NCBI RefSeq assembly: GCF_022879575.1
Contig: NZ_CP084260.1
Coordinates: 2,604,001 to 2,668,000, forward strand
Origin: Caballeronia sp. SL2Y3
GTDB lineage: Bacteria; Pseudomonadota; Gammaproteobacteria; Burkholderiales; Burkholderiaceae
DNA: 64,000 nucleotides
Direction of reading: 5' to 3'
This document shows positions 55,315 through 64,000 of this stretch, in pieces. A model generated the notes under the pieces. The model was not told where the DNA came from. It saw only the letters and a program-made list of their open reading frames with translations, and did no database searches. Numbering within the stretch: the first letter of the stretch is position 1; each line of letters opens with the position of its first letter. A program made the translations under genes and the position numbers.

Positions 55315-55409
55315 CACTCCGCAGAAAAGCATTGGCCCTCAGCTTGAAGCAACCCTGAATCACCTTCCGCGCCCGCTGAGCACTACGTCCTCCGAGCCCC
55401 TTGGCTCGA
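55315..55409 (+). repeat. 95-bp flank element, copy A
   Basis: Reverse complement of 55677-55771 at about 89 of 95 bases. It corresponds to the 5' flank of the composite repeat whose remainder is copy 3 at 53466-53557. Confidence 0.82.
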
Positions 55410-55453
55410 TAAAACCTACAGGACACAACGGCTCCACGCAGAAATAATCTAGT

Positions 55454-55523
55454 GCCAAGCCAAGCCAAGCCAAGCCAAGCCAAGCCAAGCCAAGCCAAGC
55501 CAAGCCAAGCCAAGCCAAGCCAA
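55454..55523 (+). repeat. (GCCAA)14 pentanucleotide tract
   Basis: Fourteen perfect GCCAA units, 70 bp. Unit length is not a multiple of three, so a change would shift any frame through it. The only frames through it encode a simple Gly-Leu-Ala-Trp-Leu repeat with no known family, so a gene is not claimed. Confidence 0.95.
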
Positions 55524-55676
55524 TGGACTCGCAACTGGAGTAGAGAAGTCGCAATGAGCGCCGACGCGCGGGCACGTGTCGGGCGCCGGCGTGCCGGGCC
55601 CAGGGCGGCCCGGCACGTCTAAGACACGTTTAGTTGATTTTGTCGTTCAGTGGTGCGAAGTGCCCCACTGGTATTG

Positions 55677-55943
55677 TCGAGCCAAGGGGCTCGGAGGACG
55701 TGGCGCTCAGCGGGCGCGGAAGGTGATTCAGGGTTGATTCAAGCTGAGTGCCAATGCTTATTTGCGGAGTGCACCCTCATTCAAAACCGTGGGCGAAAAA
55801 GCTGCTTTCTTTGGTTACTTTCTTTGCATGGGACCAGAGTACGGCGCTAAAGCGCCTACTCTGGTCGACAGCAAAGAAAGTGACCCCCGCCCCGGGGAGG
55901 GGCAACGCCAATAGACCGACACGAAAACAAGTTTCACGAAGCA
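55677..55943 (+). repeat. Dispersed composite repeat copy 4 (full)
   Basis: The 95-bp flank (55677-55771) leads into AAGCTGCTTTCTTTGG, then a palindrome ACCAGAGTA...TACTCTGGT with GGCGCT/AGCGCC inside (55844-55876), inner ACTTTCTTTGC/GCAAAGAAAGT arms (55834-55886), GACCCCCGCCCCGGGG, and the AATAGACCGACACG block to GTTTCAC. This is the most complete copy. Confidence 0.83.
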
Positions 55944-55968
55944 AGCGACGAGGTACTGGCGCGCGCCT

Positions 55969-56020
55969 CGCCCCGGGGAGGGGCAACGCTAATAGACCGA
56001 CGCGAAAACAAGTTCCACGA
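55969..56020 (+). repeat. Dispersed repeat copy 5 (partial tandem)
   Basis: CCCCGGGGAGGGGCAACGCT followed by AATAGACCGACGCGAAAACA and AGTTCCACG repeats the 3' part of copy 4, 25 bp downstream, without the 5' palindrome. Confidence 0.8.
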
Positions 56021-56075
56021 AGAGAAGACCGCAAACCAAGCGGCGCCCGTGCGGTTCCAAGCAAACCGCAACCCC

Positions 56076-56846
56076 CTACCGTGCTAAAGCCCGCCGCTTC
56101 ATCTCAAGCTGAGTAATGAGCCGCTGCAGCGTATTCTCCGCCGACCCGGGCATCGAAGTGAACTTGAAGCCGAGCGTAAACCGCCGGTCGCCCTTGAGCG
56201 TAGTCGACTCGCGATGCGACACCAGCCTCATGTCGAGCGTCACCTTGCCCGTCGCGGTAAAGTGCAGTTCGGCGTCCTGAATTTCCACGCCCAGTTCCAT
56301 GTCGGCCACGCGCTCGTCGGTCGTGCGCAACGCCACGCCGCCCAGCGACAAATCATGTACCTCGAAACGGAATCGCTCGCCATCCGGCAGCGAGCCGCTG
56401 CAAATGTACGGATCGAGCACCGGCGCTTCCACGCGGAAATATTCGCGGCGCTGCATGTAATACAGCACCGGCGGAAACTCCGCCTCGAAAGCGGGACGGC
56501 CGTCGAACGTCGTCTGGCGCGGCGTGGCCGTCGTGAACTCGACGCGCACGCCTTCCGGCGCCGCGTGGAAGATCAGCTTCGGCGCTTGCAGCACGTCGCG
56601 GTTCTGCTCCGCAACGCCGCCCCAGTCAAAGGTGAAGCGGTGCGACGTCACATCGACATCCAGGAGTCGTGTGACGATCTGCGCGTCGCCGTACTGTGCG
56701 GTCAGGAAGTCCCCGCGATTGGCGAGATTGCGCAGCGCCACGCCGATTTCCAGCGGATTCCGGCGTCCGAAATCCACGTTGTGGTCGCTGTCTTCCTCGG
56801 CAATATCTTGCTTCTGATAACTGTTCATGGTGCTAGCCGTGTCCAT
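56076..56846 (-). CDS. ycgR: Flagellar brake protein YcgR (PilZ domain)
   Basis: 256 residues with the start at 56846; 250 if the ATG at 56828 is used. YcgR N-terminal domain (NPLEIGVALRNLANRGDFLT) followed by a PilZ domain with the c-di-GMP-binding RREYFR at 133-138 and DLSLGG at 165-170. It slows the flagellar motor when c-di-GMP is high. It lies downstream of flgJ with its own sigma-28-type promoter, consistent with late flagellar expression. Confidence 0.9.
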   Translation of the reverse strand: MDTASTMNSYQKQDIAEEDSDHNVDFGRRNPLEIGVALRNLANRGDFLTAQYGDAQIVTRLLDVDVTSHRFTFDWGGVAEQNRDVLQAPKLIFHAAPEGVRVEFTTATPRQTTFDGRPAFEAEFPPVLYYMQRREYFRVEAPVLDPYICSGSLPDGERFRFEVHDLSLGGVALRTTDERVADMELGVEIQDAELHFTATGKVTLDMRLVSHRESTTLKGDRRFTLGFKFTSMPGSAENTLQRLITQLEMKRRALAR

Positions 56847-56922
56847 TTTGCCCGCGCATCGCCTGCAGCCCACGCCACGCGGCTCGCCGGACCGCTATTG
56901 ATCCGGCACTGTCGTCTTCGGG

Positions 56923-56949
56923 TTAGCGGCATGCCTGTGCGAAAGTTTA
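56923..56949 (-). promoter_or_regulatory. Sigma-28 (FliA)-type promoter for ycgR
   Basis: Minus strand: TAAACTTT (56942-56949), 11-bp spacer, GCCGCTAA (56923-56930). Each half differs from TAAAGTTT / GCCGATAA at one position. It is 77 bp before the ycgR start. Confidence 0.82.
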
Positions 56950-57057
56950 GGGGCGCTCGCGACTTTCTTATGTGGTGCGCCGTCCCATCCGACGTAAAAC
57001 GTTTGCTGGACACGTGTGGTCCGCTCGCCATCGGCGATGCACCACGTCGGCGCGTCG

Positions 57058-58116
57058 TCAGGCGATCTGCCGCATGATCGAAATCAGCTTCTTCGCGTAG
57101 TGCGGATCGGTCGCGTAGCCCGCCTTCTGCATGCCGTGCGCGAAGCCCGCCACGTCGCGCGATGCCTCGATCACCGGCGCATAGCGCGGATTGTTCTTGA
57201 TGACTTTCGCGTAATCGTTGAGCGCATCTTCGTACGAATCGTAGGCGCGGAAACGCTCGACGACCTTCTTCGGCTGGCCGTTGACGTACTCGGTCGTAAG
57301 GGAATCGACCGTCTTGCCGGTCCAGCCGGGCGTCGCCTTCACGCCGAAGATGTTGTGGCTCGTCGCGCCGTTCGCGTGCTTGATCTCGCGCTTGCCCCAG
57401 CCGGATTCCAGCGCCGCCTGGCCGATGATGAAGCGCGCCGGAATACCCGTCGCCGCGCTCGCCGCCTGCGCGGGCGCAGCCAGCCGCTCGACGAACGCAT
57501 TCACCTTGTCGGAGCCCACGCCGCGCGCCGGCGGTTCGAGCGCGCTTGCCGCCGTATAGCCCTTGCCTTCCGAAAGCGACGCGCCGTTCTTGTTGGCCTG
57601 CGCGGCCGCGTAGGCCTTCGCCATCGCATTCATCGCGGCGATGTTGCCCGCGTTCGATTCGATATCGCCACCGCCGCCCGAGACCCCGCTCATCGCATTC
57701 ATCGCATTCATCGCGTTGGCGCCGCCGCCCATGCCGCCCGCGTCGGTCTTGCCGCCTGCGTTTCGCATCAGCTGCTTGAGCATCATGTCCGCGACGCCGA
57801 TTCCCTTCGAGGACATCTGCTGCGACAACTGCTGATCGAGCATCGCGGTGAAGGACTTCGAATCGTTGGAGTCGAACGGGCTGTCGGACGGCGTCGCGTC
57901 GCGCATGCTCTTCAGCATCATCTGCGTGAAGACGGCGTCGAACTGCTTGGCGGCCGCCTTCAGGCCCTGCTGCGGATCGACCTGCGCCTCGGCGCGCAGC
58001 GCGTCGAAGCCCTGCGTGTCGAGCGCGAAGCGGTTCGAGAGATTCGCGAGGCCACCGCTTCCATCGGTCGATGCCAGCGCGGAGTTGGCGATGCCGCTCG
58101 TCAGGTTCGAGTTCAT
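57058..58116 (-). CDS. flgJ: Flagellar rod assembly protein / muramidase FlgJ
   Basis: 352 residues. N-terminal rod-capping domain (AAAKQFDAVFTQMMLKSMRD, MLDQQLSQQMSSKGIGVADM) and C-terminal glucosaminidase domain (IGQAALESGWGKREIKHANG with the catalytic Glu, NIFGVKATPGWTGKTV, RFRAYDSYEDALNDYAKV). The linker has NAMNAMNAM and Gly-rich runs from tandem codons. It ends the flgC-J run; ycgR follows 210 bp later. Confidence 0.95.
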   Translation of the reverse strand: MNSNLTSGIANSALASTDGSGGLANLSNRFALDTQGFDALRAEAQVDPQQGLKAAAKQFDAVFTQMMLKSMRDATPSDSPFDSNDSKSFTAMLDQQLSQQMSSKGIGVADMMLKQLMRNAGGKTDAGGMGGGANAMNAMNAMSGVSGGGGDIESNAGNIAAMNAMAKAYAAAQANKNGASLSEGKGYTAASALEPPARGVGSDKVNAFVERLAAPAQAASAATGIPARFIIGQAALESGWGKREIKHANGATSHNIFGVKATPGWTGKTVDSLTTEYVNGQPKKVVERFRAYDSYEDALNDYAKVIKNNPRYAPVIEASRDVAGFAHGMQKAGYATDPHYAKKLISIMRQIA

Positions 58117-58128
58117 GTGCCGGGCTCC

Positions 58129-59256
58129 TTAGATGATTTCGAGGTCGGCGCGCAGCGCGCCTGCCGCCTTCATCGACTGGAGAATCGAGATCAGGTCCGC
58201 GGGCGTCGCGCCGAGCGCGTTGAGCGCCTTCACGACATCGGCGAGATTCGCGCCGGCCGAAAGCATCTTGAGCGCGCCGCTGTCCTGCTTGAGCTGAATC
58301 TGCGACTGCTTTGCCGCCACCGTCTGGCCGTTCGAGAGCGCGTTCGGCTGGCTCACCGCCGTCTGCGTATTGATGACGACCGAGAGATTGCCGTGCGCGA
58401 CCGCGCAGTTCTGCAGCGTGACCATCTGATTCATCACGATGGAGCCGGTGCGCGCGTTCAGGATTACCTTGGCGGCGGCCTGCGCCGGACGCACGTCGAT
58501 GTTCTGCAACTGCGCCATGAACTGCACCTGCTCGCTCGCGTCTTGCGGCGCGCGCAGCTGAATGGTCCGGCCGTCCAGCGCGAGCGCGGTGCCCATGCCG
58601 AACTGGTTGTTCACCGCCGCGACGATGCGCTGCGTCGTGTCGAAGTCCATCTCGCGCAGTTCCATCTGCATGACGCCGCCTTGCTGCTGCAATGCTGCCG
58701 GCACCGCGCGCTCGACGATGGCGCCCGCGGAAATGCGGCCCACCGCGAGCTGGTTCACCTGCACCTTGCTGCCGTTCGCGCTCGCGCCCGCGCCGCCGAC
58801 GACGAGGTTGCCCTGCGCCATCGCATAGACCTGGCCGTCCGCGCCCTTGAGCGGCGACATGAGCAGCGTGCCGCCGCGCAGGCTCTTCGCATTGCCGAGC
58901 GACGACACCGTGACGTCGATCGCTTCGCCGGGACGCGCGAAAGGCGGCAGCGTCGCGGTGACCATCACTGCGGCGACGTTCTTCAGCTGCATGTTCTGCG
59001 TCGTCGCCGGGTTCACCGTGATGCCGAGGTTGCCGAGCATGTTCGTCAAACTCTGCGTGGTGAACGGCGTCTGCATGGTCTGGTCGCCCGTGCCGTCGAG
59101 ACCCACGACGAGGCCGTAGCCGATCAGCGGGTTGTCGCGCACGCCCTGGAACGAGACGAGGTCTTTCAGGCGCTCGGCGTGCGCGTGCTGCGCGGAGGTC
59201 AGGGCCACGAGCGCGGCCGCGAGCGAGAACGAAACGAAACGGAGAAGCGGATTCAT
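58129..59256 (-). CDS. flgI: Flagellar P-ring protein FlgI
   Basis: 375 residues. Periplasmic P ring around the rod. Signal peptide of about 27 residues ending AQHAHA, then the family core [40 protein letters not shown] and [15 protein letters not shown] end ([20 protein letters not shown]). ATG at 59256 sits 2 bases after the flgH stop. Confidence 0.95.
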   Translation of the reverse strand: MNPLLRFVSFSLAAALVALTSAQHAHAERLKDLVSFQGVRDNPLIGYGLVVGLDGTGDQTMQTPFTTQSLTNMLGNLGITVNPATTQNMQLKNVAAVMVTATLPPFARPGEAIDVTVSSLGNAKSLRGGTLLMSPLKGADGQVYAMAQGNLVVGGAGASANGSKVQVNQLAVGRISAGAIVERAVPAALQQQGGVMQMELREMDFDTTQRIVAAVNNQFGMGTALALDGRTIQLRAPQDASEQVQFMAQLQNIDVRPAQAAAKVILNARTGSIVMNQMVTLQNCAVAHGNLSVVINTQTAVSQPNALSNGQTVAAKQSQIQLKQDSGALKMLSAGANLADVVKALNALGATPADLISILQSMKAAGALRADLEII

Positions 59257-59258
59257 GA

Positions 59259-59942
59259 TCAGAACGGCGCCACGTTGAGGAAGAAGCGTTGCAGCCAGCC
59301 CATGTTCTGCGCTTCGTCGATATAGCCTTTCGCCGAATATTCGATCTTCGCGTCGGCGATCTGCGTGGAGTACACGGTGTTGCTGCCCGAGATGGTCGTC
59401 GGATTGACGACGCCCGAGAAGCGCACGAATTCGTTGCCCTGGTTGATGAGCATCTGTTTTTCGCCGCTCACCATCAGGTTGCCGTTGGGCAGCACTTCGG
59501 TGACGGTGACGGTGAGCGTGCCGCTGAACGTGTTCGCCGCGCTCGCGCCGCCCGCCGCCGTGAACTTGTTCGCGCCGCTCGCGGACAGGTTCGTGTTGTT
59601 GAAGAGCCCGCCGAAGATGCCGGGCGTCGTCGGCACCGAGAACGAGCCGGTGCCGCCGCGATTCGTGTTCGCCGCCGACGACTTCGTCGCGTTCACGTTT
59701 TCCGAGATCACGATGGTCAGGATGTCGCCGACATTGCGCGGACGCTGGTCTTCGAAGAGCGGCCGGCCCGCGTAGCCCGCGTTGTAGATCGCGCCGGGCG
59801 AGCGCCCGCCGCTGGGCGGCTGCGGCGGACGCGCGGTCATCGGCTGCTGGACGATCGGCTCCTTCGGCACGAGGCCGCATGCGCCGAGCGCGGCGACGAG
59901 TGCGGCAACCGCTGCACGCGTGAAGATTTGAGTGGGCGACAT
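59259..59942 (-). CDS. flgH: Flagellar L-ring protein FlgH
   Basis: 227 residues. Outer-membrane L ring. Lipoprotein signal with Cys22 in LGAC, then [40 protein letters not shown], and the C-terminal [40 protein letters not shown]. Ends just before flgI. Confidence 0.95.
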   Translation of the reverse strand: MSPTQIFTRAAVAALVAALGACGLVPKEPIVQQPMTARPPQPPSGGRSPGAIYNAGYAGRPLFEDQRPRNVGDILTIVISENVNATKSSAANTNRGGTGSFSVPTTPGIFGGLFNNTNLSASGANKFTAAGGASAANTFSGTLTVTVTEVLPNGNLMVSGEKQMLINQGNEFVRFSGVVNPTTISGSNTVYSTQIADAKIEYSAKGYIDEAQNMGWLQRFFLNVAPF

Positions 59943-60018
59943 CTTGGTGACTCGTATGAAGCTGAATGAAGCGTTAGTGTGACGCCATCCCTTGCGTTTT
60001 CATCCGTTGAAAAGAGGG

Positions 60019-60807
60019 TTAAACCTGCATCTGAGAAAGCGTTTGCAACATCTGGTCGGACGTGGTCACGGCCTTGCTGTTGATTTCGTAGGCGCGCTGC
60101 GTCTGGATCATGTTGACCAGTTCCTGCACCACGTTCACGTTCGACGCTTCCACATAGCCCTGTTGCAGCGTGCCCGCGCCGTTCAGGCCCGGCTGCGACA
60201 CGTTCGGCGCGCCGGAGCTGCCCGTCTCGGAGAACAGGTTCTCGCCGCGCGCTTCGAGACCGGCCGGGTTGATGAACGTTGCGAGCTGAACCGAGCCGAC
60301 GTTCGTCGCGGCCGTCGAGTTCGGCTGCGTGATGGACACGGTGCCGTCCGAGCCGATGGTGATCGACGTCGCGTTGCTCGGAATGGTGATGGCCGGGTTC
60401 AGCTGATAGCCGCTCGACGTGACGAGCTGGCCCTGCGCGTTGGTCTGGAACGAGCCGTCGCGCGTGTACGCCGTGGTGCCGTCGGGCATCGTCACCTGAA
60501 AGAAACCCTGGCCGTTGATGGCCACGTCCTTCGAGTTGCCGGTCTGTTGCAGGTTGCCCTGCGTGTAGAGGCGTTCCGTTGCGACTTGCTGCACGCCCGT
60601 GCCGAGCTGCACGCCCGATGCGAGTTCGGTTTGCTGCGTCGAGTTCGCGCCCGGCTGGCGCGTCGTCTGGTACAGCAGGTCTTCGAACACTGCGCGCGAG
60701 CCCTTGAAGCCGTTGGTGCTCACGTTGGCGAGGTTGTTCGAGATAACGTCCATCTGCGCCTGCTGCGCATTCATGCCGGTCGCGGCGATATAGAGAGAGC
60801 GATTCAT
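60019..60807 (-). CDS. flgG: Flagellar distal rod protein FlgG
   Basis: 262 residues, the typical FlgG size. N-terminal [20 protein letters not shown] and [20 protein letters not shown], the [11 protein letters not shown] stretch typical of FlgG, and the C-terminal [20 protein letters not shown] and [20 protein letters not shown]. Confidence 0.96.
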   Translation of the reverse strand: MNRSLYIAATGMNAQQAQMDVISNNLANVSTNGFKGSRAVFEDLLYQTTRQPGANSTQQTELASGVQLGTGVQQVATERLYTQGNLQQTGNSKDVAINGQGFFQVTMPDGTTAYTRDGSFQTNAQGQLVTSSGYQLNPAITIPSNATSITIGSDGTVSITQPNSTAATNVGSVQLATFINPAGLEARGENLFSETGSSGAPNVSQPGLNGAGTLQQGYVEASNVNVVQELVNMIQTQRAYEINSKAVTTSDQMLQTLSQMQV

Positions 60808-60839
60808 GTCTGTGTTGTCCTGAGTGTCTTGCAGGCCGC

Positions 60840-61592
60840 TTAGGAGAAGTTGAGCAGCTTGTTGGCCGATTGTTCGTTCTGGTCCGCCGATTCCATGAGC
60901 TTCGTCTGCATCTGGAACTGGCGCGCGTTGGTGATCATCGAGACCATCGCGGAGACCGGGTTCACGTTGCTGCCTTCGAGCGCGCCGCCGGCCACGACCA
61001 CGTTCGGGTCCGCATCGGCGGGGTCGCCCGACGCGGTGCGATAAAGACCGTCGTCGCCGCGCGAGAGCGTCGACGGGTCCGGATTGACGAGCTTCAGCTG
61101 ATCCACCGTCGCAATCGCGGTCGGCGGATCGCCCGGAATCAGCGCGGACACCGTGCCGTCCTTGCCGATGGTCACTTCAGCGCCCGGCGGCACCGACAGC
61201 GGGCCGCCGTTGCCGAGCACCGGAAGGTTGTTCGCGGTGACGAGCTGACCGTTCTGGTCCACGTGCAGATTGCCGGCGCGCGTGTATGCCTCGCCGCCGT
61301 CCGCCGTCTGCACGGAGAGCCAGCCCGGCCCTTGCACGGCGACATCGAGCGGGTTGCCGGTCTGCTGGATCGGGCCGGCCGAGTAATCCGCCGTCGGCGT
61401 CGACGAGAGCACGAAAGTGCGCGTCGTGCCGTCGGCGGACTGGTTCTCGAACGACATCGGCACCTGACGGAACGCCGCGAGTTGCGCCTTGAAACCCGTG
61501 GTCGATGCGTTCGCCAGGTTGTTCGCCACGACGGCTTGCTGTTCCAGCGACTGGCTTGCGCCGGTCATCGCGGTGTAGATCAGACGGTCCAT
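60840..61592 (-). CDS. flgF: Flagellar proximal rod protein FlgF
   Basis: 250 residues. N-terminal [20 protein letters not shown] and [40 protein letters not shown], and the C-terminal [20 protein letters not shown] and [20 protein letters not shown]. It follows flgE and precedes flgG, with a 32-bp gap to flgG. Confidence 0.96.
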   Translation of the reverse strand: MDRLIYTAMTGASQSLEQQAVVANNLANASTTGFKAQLAAFRQVPMSFENQSADGTTRTFVLSSTPTADYSAGPIQQTGNPLDVAVQGPGWLSVQTADGGEAYTRAGNLHVDQNGQLVTANNLPVLGNGGPLSVPPGAEVTIGKDGTVSALIPGDPPTAIATVDQLKLVNPDPSTLSRGDDGLYRTASGDPADADPNVVVAGGALEGSNVNPVSAMVSMITNARQFQMQTKLMESADQNEQSANKLLNFS

Positions 61593-61639
61593 GAATCGCT
61601 TCCTTCTTTCCTGATGCGTCTAGTGCTTGCGGACGGTGA

Positions 61640-62857
61640 TTACAGATTGATCAGCGTCTGGTCGACGGTCTGCTGCGTCTTGATCGTCTGCGCGTTCGCC
61701 TGATAGTTGCGCTGCGCGGTGATCAGATTCACGAGCTCGCTCGTCAGATCGACGTTGGAGTTCTCCACCGCGCCGCCTTGCAGCGTGCCGTGGTTCGTCG
61801 AGCCCGGCGCGCCCACTTGCGGCGCGCCCGAAGCGGCCGTCTGCGCGTACACGTTGCCGCCGAGGTTCTGCAGGCCGTTCTGGTTGTTGAAGTTGGCGAC
61901 CGCGATCTGCCCGAGCGCCTTCGTTTCGCCGTTCGAGTAATTGCCGGTCAGCATGCCGTCGGTGCCGACGGTGAAGCCCGTCAGTTCGCCCGTGCTGTTG
62001 CCGTCCTGATGCAGGTTCGTGAGGCCGCTCTTCGCGCCGTACTGCGTGGTGCCGGAGAGATCGAGCGTCAACGATTGCGTCGTCGCGCCGGAGGGGTCCG
62101 CGCCGTTCGGAATGGTGAACGTGAACTTCGAGCCGCTCGTCAGGTTGCCCGACGAATCGAACGTCACCGCGCCGAGGTCGGTCTTCTGCGAGACCGGATC
62201 GCCGTAGCCCGCGAACGCTTCCCACGAGCCGGTGCCGGTCTTCGTGAAGTACACGGACACCTTCTGCGTGCCGCCGAGCGTGTCGTACACGTCCACCGAA
62301 GTCGACGCGTTGTACGTGTTGCCGTTGGTCGGATCGAAGCTGCCCGCCGCGTGGTTCGTGTCCTGCGAGTTCAGGTTGAACGCAGCGGTGATCGTCTTGG
62401 TCGCCGTCGGCGCGATGTTCGCGGTCGGCACGGTGAGCGGCACCGTGCTCGCGCTGCTGACGACGCCGCCCGAATCGGCCGCGTAGCCCATCAGTTGCAG
62501 GCCCGCCGAGTTGACGATCTTGCCGCTGTCGTCCAGATGGAAGACGCCGTTGCGCGAATACACGGTCGCGCCGTTGTTCGACAGCTGATAGAAGCCGTTG
62601 CCGTTGATCGCGACGTCGAGCGCCTGGTTGGTCGTCGTGATCGTGCCTTGCGAGAACTGCTGCTGGACTTCCGCGAGGCGCGTGCCGATGCCGATCTGGT
62701 TCGACACGGCGGTCGCCATGGAACTGGCGTACATGTCCGCGAATTGCGCGGCGCCCTGCTTGAAGCCGACGGTGTTCGAGTTCGCGATGTTGTTGCCGAT
62801 GACGTCGAGGTCGCTCGACGCGGCGCCGAGGCCGCTCAGTGCTTGTTGGTAGCTCAT
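61640..62857 (-). CDS. flgE: Flagellar hook protein FlgE
   Basis: 405 residues. Hook subunit with the rod/hook N-terminus (SYQQALSGLGAASSDLDVIG, NNIANSNTVGFKQGAAQFAD), a variable D1-D2 middle with VDVYDTLGGTQKVSVYFTKT, and the C-terminal NVDLTSELVNLITAQRNYQA and NAQTIKTQQTVDQTLINL. Distinguished from FlgF/G by its length and hook-type domains. Confidence 0.95.
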   Translation of the reverse strand: MSYQQALSGLGAASSDLDVIGNNIANSNTVGFKQGAAQFADMYASSMATAVSNQIGIGTRLAEVQQQFSQGTITTTNQALDVAINGNGFYQLSNNGATVYSRNGVFHLDDSGKIVNSAGLQLMGYAADSGGVVSSASTVPLTVPTANIAPTATKTITAAFNLNSQDTNHAAGSFDPTNGNTYNASTSVDVYDTLGGTQKVSVYFTKTGTGSWEAFAGYGDPVSQKTDLGAVTFDSSGNLTSGSKFTFTIPNGADPSGATTQSLTLDLSGTTQYGAKSGLTNLHQDGNSTGELTGFTVGTDGMLTGNYSNGETKALGQIAVANFNNQNGLQNLGGNVYAQTAASGAPQVGAPGSTNHGTLQGGAVENSNVDLTSELVNLITAQRNYQANAQTIKTQQTVDQTLINL

Positions 62858-62904
62858 GGTTTATCTCTTCGCCGGGCGCATCCCGGCGTCAAAGGAAAGT
62901 GGAA

Positions 62905-63639
62905 TCAAAGAATCGAAGCGACGCTCGACAGCCCGACCGTCGAACCGTTGGACAGCTTCAGGCCCGGCGTGCCGCCCGTCATTTGCACGACGCTCTGCAC
63001 CTGCGAGGCCGACAGCGTCGTCGCGGTCGCCTGCTGGCCGTTGATCGTGCCTTGCGCGGTGATCGTGTAGGTGCCGTCGGCGAGCGTGGCGCCCTTCGAG
63101 TCGACCGGCTTCCAGCCCGATACCGGCACGACGCCCGAGCCTTGCGCGCCGAGGTCCAGCGTGTTGACGATGTTGCCGGACTTGTCCTTCACGACGATCT
63201 GCAGGTCGCTCACGTCGTTGGCGAGCTGCACGCCGAACGTCGACGACGCGCCGCTCGACACCGTCATGCTGCTTCCCGGCGCGAGCACGTTCGAGCCGAT
63301 CAGCATGGCGGCCTGCGTGGACTGGCCCGCGGAAAGCTGCGTCGCGAGGGAGCTGAGCGACGTGTTCAGCTGACCGATGCCCGTCACCGTGTTGATCTGC
63401 GCGAGCTGCGAGGTCATCTGCGAGCTGTCGGCGGGATTCGTCGGGTCCTGATTCTTCAACTGCGTCACGAGCAGCGTGAGGAACGTGTTCTGCAGATCCG
63501 AAGCGGACGTGCCGCCCGTGCTGCTGGTGCTGCCGGTGCTGCTGGAGGAGCTGGACGCGCTCTTCGCGCCGTTCATGGTGTCCAGCAGCGTCTGCGACAC
63601 CGTGGTGCCGTTGCTGCCGATGGTGGTGTTCGTCGTCAC
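62905..63639 (-). CDS. flgD: Flagellar hook assembly scaffold FlgD
   Basis: 244 residues. Hook cap needed for hook polymerisation. Ser/Thr-rich N-terminus, then the conserved FLTLLVTQLKNQDPTNPADS and QMTSQLAQINTVTGIGQLNT, and a C-terminal domain with VVKDKSGNIVNTLDLGAQGS. Starts 11 bases after flgC. Confidence 0.95.
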   Translation of the reverse strand: MTTNTTIGSNGTTVSQTLLDTMNGAKSASSSSSSTGSTSSTGGTSASDLQNTFLTLLVTQLKNQDPTNPADSSQMTSQLAQINTVTGIGQLNTSLSSLATQLSAGQSTQAAMLIGSNVLAPGSSMTVSSGASSTFGVQLANDVSDLQIVVKDKSGNIVNTLDLGAQGSGVVPVSGWKPVDSKGATLADGTYTITAQGTINGQQATATTLSASQVQSVVQMTGGTPGLKLSNGSTVGLSSVASIL

Positions 63640-63650
63640 GGTTGGATTCC

Positions 63651-64000
63651 TCAGGTTCCGATGGTCAGAGTCTTGAGCATCAATTGCTTGGCGGTATTGA
63701 GCGTCTCGACGTTCGCCTGGTAGGAACGCGACGCGGAAATCATGTTGACCATTTCCTGCACCGGATCGACGTTCGGCAGCGTCACATAGCCGTCCGCGTT
63801 GGCCGCCGGGTTGCTCGGGTCGTAGCTCGTTTTCATCGGGCTCGGATCGTCGATCACGCCCGTCACCTGCACGCCGCCGACTTGCTGGCCGGAGCCGCTT
63901 TTCGCGCCGCCGAGCGGATCGACCGCGAAGACGACCTGCTTCGCCTTGTACGGCTGGCCGTCGGGACCGGTCGTGCTGTCCGCGTTCGCGAGATTCGACG
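63651..64000 (-). CDS. flgC: Flagellar proximal rod protein FlgC (partial, 5' end beyond window)
   Basis: About 116 C-terminal residues are present; the N-terminus lies past the window edge. Visible marks: [20 protein letters not shown], the [20 protein letters not shown] signature and the [19 protein letters not shown] end. It is the most upstream visible gene of the flgC-D-E-F-G-H-I-J run; flgB and other genes are expected outside. Confidence 0.95.
   Translation of the reverse strand, partial: SNLANADSTTGPDGQPYKAKQVVFAVDPLGGAKSGSGQQVGGVQVTGVIDDPSPMKTSYDPSNPAANADGYVTLPNVDPVQEMVNMISASRSYQANVETLNTAKQLMLKTLTIGT

Noticed and set aside
54989..55534. Open frame through the (GCCAA)14 tract encoding a Gly-Leu-Ala-Trp-Leu repeat
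   Set aside because: It overlaps the IS481 transposase remnant in another frame, shows no known family outside the tract and has no convincing start, so it was kept as a microsatellite only.
55748..56116. 122-codon open frame on the plus strand
   Set aside because: It is made of dispersed-repeat sequence, and the same peptide recurs wherever the repeat does. It is more likely a by-product of the repeat than a gene.

Overview
The window is GC-rich chromosomal DNA from a beta-proteobacterium. Protein families, gene order (pxpBCA with a DUF969/DUF979 pair; ahcY, holin-like gene and metF behind an SAH riboswitch; fliEFGHIJK; fliLMNOPQR; flgCDEFGHIJ and flgKL) and dispersed repeats fit the Burkholderiaceae, most likely Paraburkholderia or Caballeronia. 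The genus is an inference from memory of these families, not a database match.

Layout. 1-150: the end of a dispersed repeat with a tetranucleotide tract. 151-5095 (minus): CCA-adding enzyme, glutathione S-transferase, NDUFA9-like protein and a lipoprotein lytic transglycosylase. 5116-5736: 5-formyltetrahydrofolate cyclo-ligase. 5744-10713: a MarR-type regulator facing pxpB-pxpC-pxpA and a DUF969/DUF979 membrane pair, a probable 5-oxoproline uptake and hydrolysis module. 10735-17700 (minus): TraB/GumN protein and a dppABCDF-type peptide ABC transporter. 17950-18762: an isolated glycosyltransferase. 18965-21863 (minus): SAH riboswitch, ahcY, holin-like protein, metF and an intrinsic terminator. 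21966-24226: an lrgAB/cidAB-like pair and a divergent LysR regulator. 24266-28023: DUF937-OmpA fusion and an AidB-like acyl-CoA dehydrogenase.

28137-63999 is mostly flagellar: fliS-fliT-fliK-like-flhB-like (minus, with a sigma-28-type promoter far upstream), fliE (minus), fliFGHIJK (plus), fliLMNO and fliPQR (plus), flgKL (minus), ycgR (minus) and flgJ back to a partial flgC (minus). Two accessory islands interrupt it. One, between fliK and fliL, holds a type VI secretion vgrG, a PoNe-type DNase effector broken by two single-base frameshifts, and an apparently intact PoNi-type immunity gene. The other, between flgK and ycgR, is a nested insertion: an IS256-family element with an 8-bp target duplication sits in an IS481 remnant, which itself splits a dispersed composite repeat. 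A second inverted copy of that repeat and a 14-unit pentanucleotide tract lie next to it.

The most unusual findings are: the doubly frameshifted T6SS toxin beside an immunity protein with a three-fold repeated C-terminal module; an 80-bp leader duplicated in front of fliL and of a 28-codon mini-ORF that overlaps the fliP start, with an intrinsic terminator separating fliO from it; sigma-28-like promoters at ycgR, flgKL and fliS; the nested mobile-element and repeat architecture; and three degenerate hairpin repeats between fliR and flgL.
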